64,000 bases of DNA from assembly GCF_001730365.1 (NCBI RefSeq), contig NZ_MIKB01000019.1:1-64000 (forward strand). The letters run 5' to 3'. The notes below the pieces were generated by a model. That model had not been told where the DNA came from, did not search any database, and saw only the letters and a list, made by a program, of their open reading frames with translations. The position numbers and the translations under genes were made by a program. Source of the DNA: Enterococcus quebecensis. Its GTDB lineage: Bacteria > Bacillota > Bacilli > Lactobacillales > Enterococcaceae. Position 1 is the first letter of the stretch, and every line of letters begins with the position of its first letter. Positions 7,190 through 14,065 of the stretch are shown piece after piece.

Positions 7190-8239
7190 ATGAACAAACA
7201 AAAAAAGAAAAAAATACTTGCTTTAGCGAGTGGCTTTGCACTTGTTGCGCTTGCAGCAGCAACATTTGCTTGGTTTACCAGTGAAGACCAAAAAAATAAC
7301 CACTTTGAAGGTCAAATTGCAACAGGTAAGGACATTGAAGTAGTGGAAACATTTGAACCACCGACCGAATGGGAACCAGGTTCAGAAGTAAACAAAGATG
7401 TTGCCATCGCTAATATTGGCAAATACGATACGTTGATTCGTGTATCTTTGGCAGAAACTTTACAATTATTAAAAGATCATCGAGTAAAACCAACAACGGG
7501 GACAGAGCTTGAAGGGAAAAAGAATAAGGATATTTATCTATTGCCTGGAACAGCTGCTCCTACCGAGTTTACGGATTCTACTTTTGATGGTACTGCACCA
7601 AAACTAACAGTAACAGATGGAGATTACGCCGGGACGTATACATTGAAAGTCAAAGAAAAAACTGAAAAAGTTGGAACCAAAACAACTTATACGTATCGTT
7701 ATGCGTTTGAAAAAGGCGGCAATTTATACTACGCAGCTGGTATTGACGGATTTGATCGTAACGCAGAAAACAAAATCAAAGTAAGGTCAGGTACACCAGC
7801 ACTAAGCTATGTATCATTAGAATATAATACACCAGCTGAGGAAAAAGATTGGACGAAAGCCCCAATCTATACACCGACATTCACTAAAGACGGAACATTG
7901 ATTTGGAATGCAGCTGCTGCAACAGGTTCAAAAAATATTCAAATCTCATTCAACAATATTACAACAGATCCCAAGGTTGCTGATAAATGGTACTTTAATA
8001 CTACTGATGGTTACTTCTACTACACAAGTGTTGTAGCACCTGGGGGCAGTACAACACAATTGATGGATGCAGTTAAATTATTAGGAACAGCTGGTAATGA
8101 ATACAGTAAACTAATTTATGATTTAACCGTTAAGGGACAAGGGATTTCAGCATACAAAGATGCTGTGGACGACTGGTTGCCAGCAGGTATCAACGACTCT
8201 TTAGCAACTGCATTGAAAGCATTAGTACCTGCTAAATAA
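7190..8239 (+). CDS. TasA/camelysin/BsaA-like biofilm fibre protein (major subunit candidate)
   Basis: A 349-residue secreted protein with a SipW-type signal sequence. It has a Lys-rich start, a hydrophobic segment at residues 10-27, then TFAWFTSEDQ at the cleavage region. The mature part begins with an H-F-E-G-Q-I strand and carries FEPPTEWEPGSEVNKDVAIANIG, the signature shared by BsaA/TasA/CalY-type proteins. These assemble into protease-resistant extracellular fibres in biofilms, by donor-strand exchange in TasA. It is the largest of three paralogues in the operon and directly follows sipW, so it is the likely major fibre subunit. No sorting motif is present. The gene has a good GGAGAGGAAA site before ATG 7190. 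Confidence 0.85.
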   Translation: MNKQKKKKILALASGFALVALAAATFAWFTSEDQKNNHFEGQIATGKDIEVVETFEPPTEWEPGSEVNKDVAIANIGKYDTLIRVSLAETLQLLKDHRVKPTTGTELEGKKNKDIYLLPGTAAPTEFTDSTFDGTAPKLTVTDGDYAGTYTLKVKEKTEKVGTKTTYTYRYAFEKGGNLYYAAGIDGFDRNAENKIKVRSGTPALSYVSLEYNTPAEEKDWTKAPIYTPTFTKDGTLIWNAAAATGSKNIQISFNNITTDPKVADKWYFNTTDGYFYYTSVVAPGGSTTQLMDAVKLLGTAGNEYSKLIYDLTVKGQGISAYKDAVDDWLPAGINDSLATALKALVPAK

Positions 8240-8274
8240 TTGAAAGCAACGATCTATTTTAAGGAGGAAGAAGG

Positions 8275-9033
8275 ATGAAAAGAAGAAACAGGGTGAAAAA
8301 ACGGTTGTTGATAGGATTATTCTTATTTATTAGCCTATCAACTACCTTTCAACCTGTTGAAGTAAGTTCTGAGTCTAATCTTCCTTCTGGAATAGTTGTA
8401 GGTGATGATCAAGGAATCAAAATAAAAAATGATGGTCAATATCTAATTGATATTCGAGATGTAGCACCAGGGAAAAAGTGGTCTACAAAGATTACGATCA
8501 TCAATATTGAAAAAGATATTCCCTACCATCTGACTATGAATGTAAGTGAACCGACAAAGAAGGAGGGTTCGCTGGATTTGTCCCAAGCCATTCAAATGAC
8601 TTTGATTTATGAAGGTGAGGAATTGTATAAAGGACCTCTCTCCGGCAGAGATGAGAAAATTAATCTACAAGACAAATCAGCACCTTTAAATCTAGGTACA
8701 TTCAAAGGTGGAGATACTAAGATGTTGGAAGCGCAATTTGAATTAGATGGAAAAACCTACACTAACAGAGACTTTTTCAAAAAAAATGTTGTAGAAAATA
8801 TCTGGCATTTTAAAGCTGTAAAAACAGTATTACCAGATACCGATAGCCCAGAAGACCCAGAAAAACCTTTTATACAAACATTAAAGAACAAATTAAGACT
8901 TCCAAAAACAGGAGAAGAGTGGCGGACAGCTTTGCTTTTTTCGTGTGTAGGATTGTTCTTAACGCTAGTTTCTCTATTGATACTTAAGCATAAAAAGCTA
9001 GAAAAAAAACGACATAGTCAAAAAAAAGAGTAA
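8275..9033 (+). CDS. LPXTG cell-wall-anchored protein of the fibre operon
   Basis: A 252-residue protein with a signal peptide (basic start, hydrophobic residues 10-24). An approximately 160-residue beta-rich ectodomain follows (GIKIKNDGQYLIDIRDVAPG.., with W70 and IWHFKAVKT), then a Pro/Glu/Asp spacer. The sorting signal is LPKTG at residues 209-213, followed by a membrane segment and basic tail. The start of the ectodomain resembles the donor-strand and beta-sandwich pattern of the neighbouring fibre subunits. Being the only sortase substrate in an operon without a sortase gene, it is the best candidate for anchoring the fibres to peptidoglycan using a housekeeping sortase. That role is inferred from context. 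Confidence 0.8.
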   Translation: MKRRNRVKKRLLIGLFLFISLSTTFQPVEVSSESNLPSGIVVGDDQGIKIKNDGQYLIDIRDVAPGKKWSTKITIINIEKDIPYHLTMNVSEPTKKEGSLDLSQAIQMTLIYEGEELYKGPLSGRDEKINLQDKSAPLNLGTFKGGDTKMLEAQFELDGKTYTNRDFFKKNVVENIWHFKAVKTVLPDTDSPEDPEKPFIQTLKNKLRLPKTGEEWRTALLFSCVGLFLTLVSLLILKHKKLEKKRHSQKKE

Positions 9034-9093
9034 ATAACACAAAGACGCCGATTGAATTTTTTAGAACGATCAAATGACAGGGGGGAAGACAGC

Positions 9094-9954
9094 GTGAAAA
9101 AAAATACAAAAAAAATTCGACGAAGAAAAAAGAAAAAAACGAAGATAAATATAAAAGTGATCATTGCTGTTTGTTCATTTCTCTTTTCTGGTTTGATGAT
9201 TCTAGGAAGTACATATGCGTGGTTTGTTTCTGAAGATAGTGAATCTAATCATTTTGTCGGTTCAAGATTATCTGCCCAAATAGTAGAAGAATTTGAACCT
9301 GAAGTTGAATGGCAGCCAGGAGAAACTATAAAAAAAGTTATCCAAGTCAAAAATGTTGGGAATATGCCAGCCTTTGTCCGTATTAGTTTATATGAATACT
9401 TATTGACCTTCAAAGTAGACACTGTTGATCAGACGGGTAACGGGAATTTAGCACGATCACCGAAAGAGTTACTACCAGCAGTTGATCAAAAAAAAACAGA
9501 TACTTGGCAACCGGCAGCAACAGATGGAGGAACGTATTTTTATAACGGACAATTTTTTATTGCTCAAAAAGCTATTGTACCCGATATGGATACTGGAATA
9601 GAAATGTATAAGTTCAAAGACAGCAGTAGGGTAAAAACGGATTTACGGTGGTTTCAAATAGCCTTTCCAGATAATGTCTATGATCTTGCACCGCCATCAG
9701 GAACAAAAGAATATTGGCTATACAAAGACGGATTTTTTTACTATTCCGAATTGCTTCAACCCAATGAAGTAAGCCTTCCAGTAGTCAAGAGTGTCGTGTT
9801 AAACACAAGTGCGCCTAATAAATTTAAAGGTTCATTGTATCAATTGAACCCAGTAATGGATGCACATGATAGTACAAAAGCACTTTTGAGTACTTGGAAT
9901 ATTGGTAGTTCAGGAGATTTATATGATTTGTATTACGACCGTTTAAGTGAGTAA
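9094..9954 (+). CDS. TasA/BsaA-like fibre protein, second paralogue
   Basis: I chose GTG 9094, preceded by a strong AGGGGGG site, over the longer frame from TTG 9052; this gives 286 residues. The start is very basic (KKNTKKIRRRKKKKTK). A membrane-spanning signal and the SipW-type cleavage context TYAWFVSEDSESNHF follow. The mature part repeats the family signature VEEFEPEVEWQPGETIKKVIQVKNVGN and ends with a WNIGSSGDLYDLYY-type tail. It is similar to the first fibre protein but shorter and more divergent, so it may be a minor subunit, adaptor or tip. It sits in the middle of the six-gene operon. Confidence 0.82.
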   Translation: MKKNTKKIRRRKKKKTKINIKVIIAVCSFLFSGLMILGSTYAWFVSEDSESNHFVGSRLSAQIVEEFEPEVEWQPGETIKKVIQVKNVGNMPAFVRISLYEYLLTFKVDTVDQTGNGNLARSPKELLPAVDQKKTDTWQPAATDGGTYFYNGQFFIAQKAIVPDMDTGIEMYKFKDSSRVKTDLRWFQIAFPDNVYDLAPPSGTKEYWLYKDGFFYYSELLQPNEVSLPVVKSVVLNTSAPNKFKGSLYQLNPVMDAHDSTKALLSTWNIGSSGDLYDLYYDRLSE

Positions 9955-9967
9955 AAGGAGTAGATAG

Positions 9968-10630
9968 ATGGTGAAAAAAAAGAGACAGAAAAAAAAGTTT
10001 CTAACCGTTAAGCAGCTCTTATTATTTGTGGGACTTTTAATTATAATTGTAAGTTTTTCATCGGGATTGTATAAGACCTATGCAGCCTTAACTGATAAGG
10101 ATCAAAAGCAGAATGAATTTAGAATAGGTGATTTCCAAACATCGATAGAAGAGGAATTTGATCCTCCTGCTAACTTTGAACCTGACAAAGAGTACTTAAA
10201 AAAAGTTTCAATTAGAAATACTGGTGAACAGGAAAGTTTCATTCGAGTTTTAGCATTACCTGTTCTTACAAAAAAACAAGTAAATGGGACGACACAATTG
10301 TTGGTTGCAACAGTTGAAGGACCCACTGCGGTTTTAACGATTGATTATAATTTAACCGATTGGTTTGATGGTAAAGATGGCTATTTTTACTATAAAAAGA
10401 AGCTAATTAAGGGTGAAAGTACGACTAATTTATTTACAAAAGTAATGATGAACAAAGGGAACATCACAGAAGAATATGAAGGTGTGTTTTTGTCAATTGA
10501 GATAAAAGCGGAAGGAATTAGTAGTACAAAATTTGCTTATAGAGATGCTTGGTGGGGTGGTAAAACGCCAATTGAAAATCCTCTTTTAGCGATAGATGAG
10601 TCATTAAAAAATCAAACAATTAGTGAGTAG
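9968..10630 (+). CDS. TasA/BsaA-like fibre protein, third and smallest paralogue
   Basis: A 220-residue protein with a basic N-terminus, a hydrophobic signal (about residues 15-37) and the junction TYAALTDKDQKQNEF. The W-F of the other paralogues' cleavage region is replaced by A-L. The family signature is present (EEEFDPPANFEPDKEYLKK, then RNTGEQESFIRV). Its shorter length suggests a minor or capping subunit. The gene begins 13 bases after the previous stop with AAAGGAG, and its end nearly touches the following VWA gene. The assignment rests on the motif shared with its two neighbours. Confidence 0.8.
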   Translation: MVKKKRQKKKFLTVKQLLLFVGLLIIIVSFSSGLYKTYAALTDKDQKQNEFRIGDFQTSIEEEFDPPANFEPDKEYLKKVSIRNTGEQESFIRVLALPVLTKKQVNGTTQLLVATVEGPTAVLTIDYNLTDWFDGKDGYFYYKKKLIKGESTTNLFTKVMMNKGNITEEYEGVFLSIEIKAEGISSTKFAYRDAWWGGKTPIENPLLAIDESLKNQTISE

Positions 10631-10664
10631 CTTAAAAAATTTTACAGAAAAAGAAGGTATTGTA

Positions 10665-12923
10665 TTGAAGAAAAGAATTCAATTGAAATTTTTGAAATGG
10701 CTTATGATCATTTTGGGTTTGATGGGCTCTGTTTATGTTATTCAATCTTCACTGTTATTTACTAATGCACCAATTAAAGCTGCAAAAAAAATAGAGTTAC
10801 AACCAGGAGAAATTCAATTAAGTAAAACTGCTGAACCTGTAGCTGGAATGGTCAATCAATGGGATATCACACTTCGGATTGAAGGACGTAATCAGTTTCC
10901 ACCGCCACCAACGGACATTGTTTTAATCATTGATACGTCTGGAAGTATGAAAGACAACGATCGGATGATCAAAGCAAAAACAGCAGCTGAAAAATTTGTA
11001 AATATGGTTTTACGAAAAGACTATGATAATAGAATTGCACTGATCACTTATAGTACAGAGGTAACTAACTATACATTTTATGAAAGTGGTTGGAGCAGTC
11101 AGTTTGTAAATGCAGATCACAAAGGTCTATTAATCGATAAAATCAAAGAACTTGAACCAGTAGTAAATGGAGGAACATTTACGCAAGCGAGTATTAAATC
11201 GGCAACAGAGGTTATGCAGCAAGCCACTGCAAAGAAAAGGAATGTAGTGTTGATATCTGATGGTGTACCAACCTATAGTTATCCTCCAAAGACACCGTAC
11301 AATCAGCTAATAGGGATGGAAAAGTTTGAGTACAAACAAAATGGTTACGATTATTATGAAAGTGTTAAGAGCATTCCAAAAGAAAAATTTAATTATGATT
11401 ATGTTAATCCTAAGACTAATGTAAAAGCTTATGGAGATGGTGTGAGGTATCGTTATGCGGCTCTTGCTCCAGATTATGAGCAAATGCCGTCAGGCTCGAA
11501 GAATCGATTGATGGCTAACCATGCACACAGTGCAATAGCACAAGCAACGATTACAAAAAATGAAAAAATACCTAGTGGTGAGTTTCTAGTGACAGATCTG
11601 TACACAATTGGTGTGGATTTAGATTCTACCTCACAAGATGATGAGGTTGTGACGGGAAATAAAACAATGAAAGAGATGGCATCGTCTGAAGATAAAAGTT
11701 TTTCAGCAACTGCAGATAATTTGGAAGACATCCTTAGTGGTATTGCTGGAGAAATCGTTGGTGCAATTAAATCAGCGTTTGTTGTTGATCCAATGGGTAC
11801 CGGATTTGAAATGGTTGGAGGAATCGCCAACACTCAGGGGAAAATTGAGGTGAAAGATGTTCTGGGGAAACCAACGATTAATTGGAATGTTGGAACACTA
11901 AAGACACCTGTGTCTAGTGAACCAGAAGAGGATGTAATGTTTGCTCAAATGACTTATCGTGTGAACGCTCAAAACGATATTTTAAAACCAAATGTGATTG
12001 ACGTAGAGGGGTTAGCCGAAACTAATGGAAAAACAACCATTGTTTATAAAGATTATAACGACAAGATGAAACAAGAAGAATTTGTTGTCCCAAAAGTCAA
12101 ACCAATCATCGTCAGTTTGCAAAAAAAGCTACAAAATGAAAATGGGGAGGACATAAGTAACCAAACAGAACTATTTGATTTTGACTATGGAAACGATGAA
12201 TACACACAAAATGATAAATTTTCACTTTACTCAAATGAAGTAAAAAAAATAGTCCACCCTTGGAAGAGTGATCAAGAATATATTGTAGAAGAGATACTAA
12301 AAGCGAATCAGGATTATGAAACAACGATTGATATCAATACACAAATAACGAAAGGTATAAAAAGTAGTTTCAAATTTACAGCAAACGCTAATGAATATGC
12401 ACATCAGCAAATAATCGTAACGAATAAAAAAGTTTCTGAAAATAAAAAAATTACTTTGAATATTCGACAAACTGTGATAAATCCAAATTCAGAATTAGTT
12501 ATTCCTTCAAAAGGATACTATCAATCTATGATAGATGGTACGCAACAATCGTTAAATTTGATTTCTGAGAGTACCACAAAAGATACGGCATCTGAGGTAT
12601 CAAAAACACTGTTTGCTAAATATGAAACAACAATATCAAAACAACAAAAGCAACTTAAAATAAAAGATTTAATTCCAGAATATTATAAATTTTTCGGATA
12701 CATTGCAACAACAACAGATCAAGAATTAAGCGTGAAACACTTATCCAATAATACAGAGGCATTAAAAAAGAATAATGAAGCTAGTTTAGATTATCAAATA
12801 AACCACGAGTATTGGGTAACGATGTTTATAACCCCCGAATTGGGGAAAGATAGTAGCGGAGAGCTTGAAACATCACCTAGACCGTATAGTTGGGATTACA
12901 AAGTAAATCAATTTAGAAAATGA
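10665..12923 (+). CDS. Secreted von Willebrand factor A domain protein of the fibre operon
   Basis: About 752 residues from TTG 10665, which has AGAAGG at the right distance. The longer frame from GTG 10623 overlaps the previous gene and lacks such a site. A signal peptide is followed by a VWA domain with an intact metal-ion-dependent adhesion site: DIVLIIDTSGSMKDNDRM (D-T-S-G-S), then GGTFTQAS and VLISDGVP. The C-terminal half is beta-rich with Cna-B/SpaA-like stretches (VSLQKKLQNENGEDIS, YIVEEIL). There is no sorting signal or C-terminal membrane anchor. Such proteins act as adhesive tips of pili. Here it is probably the adhesin carried by, or attached to, the TasA-like fibre. It is the last gene of the operon; no clear terminator is visible in the 25 bases before the convergent rgg gene. 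Confidence 0.8.
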   Translation: MKKRIQLKFLKWLMIILGLMGSVYVIQSSLLFTNAPIKAAKKIELQPGEIQLSKTAEPVAGMVNQWDITLRIEGRNQFPPPPTDIVLIIDTSGSMKDNDRMIKAKTAAEKFVNMVLRKDYDNRIALITYSTEVTNYTFYESGWSSQFVNADHKGLLIDKIKELEPVVNGGTFTQASIKSATEVMQQATAKKRNVVLISDGVPTYSYPPKTPYNQLIGMEKFEYKQNGYDYYESVKSIPKEKFNYDYVNPKTNVKAYGDGVRYRYAALAPDYEQMPSGSKNRLMANHAHSAIAQATITKNEKIPSGEFLVTDLYTIGVDLDSTSQDDEVVTGNKTMKEMASSEDKSFSATADNLEDILSGIAGEIVGAIKSAFVVDPMGTGFEMVGGIANTQGKIEVKDVLGKPTINWNVGTLKTPVSSEPEEDVMFAQMTYRVNAQNDILKPNVIDVEGLAETNGKTTIVYKDYNDKMKQEEFVVPKVKPIIVSLQKKLQNENGEDISNQTELFDFDYGNDEYTQNDKFSLYSNEVKKIVHPWKSDQEYIVEEILKANQDYETTIDINTQITKGIKSSFKFTANANEYAHQQIIVTNKKVSENKKITLNIRQTVINPNSELVIPSKGYYQSMIDGTQQSLNLISESTTKDTASEVSKTLFAKYETTISKQQKQLKIKDLIPEYYKFFGYIATTTDQELSVKHLSNNTEALKKNNEASLDYQINHEYWVTMFITPELGKDSSGELETSPRPYSWDYKVNQFRK

Positions 12924-12948
12924 ATTTATTTTGAAAAAAAACAAAAAA

Positions 12949-13821
12949 TTAGTGTATATGGTTTTTACTAAGTGTTTTTTGATATTCATATATCGTTTCT
13001 TGATAATCTAAGCCATCTAAAATAGTGAGGTATTTAGTGATTTTATCGTTTATTTGTTTTTCTTGATTAGCGACTTGAGCAATTTCGTAATTTAGATTTG
13101 CAATGATTGTTTCAAAGAGTCGATAATCTTTTTTAGCATTTTCTTTAGCCAAGATTGAAAAATACATGGTATTTTCATAGTCCTGATTATTTAAACATAA
13201 ACAAGAAAGGTTTAAATAGATTCTTAGTTTAATATCTTGATAATCCTCCATATTACTAAGTCTATCTATTTTTTTTCCGACTAAAATACCTAAGGCAATG
13301 GCTTCAGATAGCTCAAAACAATACAATGAATTATTTAATAGTCTTAATTCATAGAGATACCATTTATCAATACCGATTAAATACTGTTTGATGGGAAACA
13401 ATAATTGTTTCAAAATGGCCATATCTTCTGGCTTAATCTGTTCCTTGTTTAAACAAGTCATTGCTTGAGTAATCAAGTTTAAATGGAAATATTTTTTATT
13501 GTTTGTGGCTGTATAGAGTTGTTGAGATTTTTCAATAAGTAAATCAAACATTTTTTCATCCTTTTTAAAAACTGCATGACTTAATTGTTGATACAAATGA
13601 TTTTCAGTTGGAAAAGAAGTCGGATCAAGTAGTTCTAAAAACTCTTCTACTGAAAGAAATAATTTTTCTAGTATAATCAGAAACTTATCGAATGAAGGCA
13701 TACTTGTATTTGTTTCAATTAAATAATAAGTTTGCCTGGTCATAAGACCTTCATATACATCTTTTTGGCTAAGCCCTTTTTCTTGTCGAATTTTTTTTAA
13801 CATGGTTCCATAATTATTCAA
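12949..13821 (-). CDS. Rgg/MutR-family transcriptional regulator (peptide sensor type)
   Basis: A 290-residue regulator. An N-terminal XRE helix-turn-helix spans about residues 5-60 (LKKIRQEKGLSQKDVYEGLMTRQTYY split, then SFDKFLIILEKLFLSVEEFL). A helical-repeat C-terminal domain follows (roughly 70-285), typical of the Rgg/GadR/MutR branch of the RRNPP family. These proteins bind short imported peptides and switch adjacent genes, and MutR members control lantibiotic operons. It is divergent from an 11-codon micropeptide gene, an SpaA protein and the lanthipeptide genes, all of which it probably controls. An inverted repeat lies in the shared upstream region. The cognate peptide is inferred. 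Confidence 0.88.
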   Translation of the reverse strand: MNNYGTMLKKIRQEKGLSQKDVYEGLMTRQTYYLIETNTSMPSFDKFLIILEKLFLSVEEFLELLDPTSFPTENHLYQQLSHAVFKKDEKMFDLLIEKSQQLYTATNNKKYFHLNLITQAMTCLNKEQIKPEDMAILKQLLFPIKQYLIGIDKWYLYELRLLNNSLYCFELSEAIALGILVGKKIDRLSNMEDYQDIKLRIYLNLSCLCLNNQDYENTMYFSILAKENAKKDYRLFETIIANLNYEIAQVANQEKQINDKITKYLTILDGLDYQETIYEYQKTLSKNHIH

Positions 13822-13841
13822 AAATAGTTCTCCTCTCTATC

Positions 13842-13859
13842 GGTAAAAAATAATTTACC
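13842..13859. promoter_or_regulatory. Inverted repeat, candidate Rgg operator
   Basis: GGTAAA-AAATAA-TTTACC is a perfect 6+6 dyad centred about 48 bases upstream of the start point expected from the extended -10 at 13884-13892. Activators of this family bind at such a position. It lies 21 bases from the rgg start codon. Confidence 0.55.
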
Positions 13860-13883
13860 TGGTGAATCTTTTTATAATGTTTA

Positions 13884-13892
13884 TGTTATTAT
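13884..13892 (+). promoter_or_regulatory. Extended -10 promoter of the micropeptide/SpaA unit
   Basis: TG-T-TATTAT (13884-13892) has no good -35 hexamer 17 bases upstream, as is common for promoters that need an activator. It is placed downstream of the Rgg-type dyad. Confidence 0.45.
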
Positions 13893-13976
13893 AGCAAAAA
13901 CATTAAATAACTAATAGAAAATAAAAAAAAATAGAAAGGAAAATAAATTTGTTTTATTAGGAAGGAGTTGAGTGAC

Positions 13977-14012
13977 ATGCTTAGATTATATATTTGGTTC
14001 ATCACATACTAG
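13977..14012 (+). CDS. Micropeptide of 11 residues, candidate Rgg pheromone precursor
   Basis: A tiny reading frame, MLRLYIWFITY, with a strong ribosome binding site (GGAAGGAG, 8-9 bases before ATG). It is transcribed divergently from the rgg gene and lies just before the SpaA gene. The peptide is hydrophobic and aromatic with one Arg, like the short hydrophobic peptides paired with streptococcal Rgg proteins. Those are exported, trimmed and re-imported. It is too short for automated gene callers. Translation and signalling are inferred from the ribosome binding site, the position and the neighbouring regulator. An alternative is a leader peptide for translational control of the downstream gene. 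Confidence 0.5.
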   Translation: MLRLYIWFITY

Positions 14013-14065
14013 TTTTAGTTTTTAGAAGATTCAAAAATCAAATTTGTTAGGGGAGCTTTATTAAT

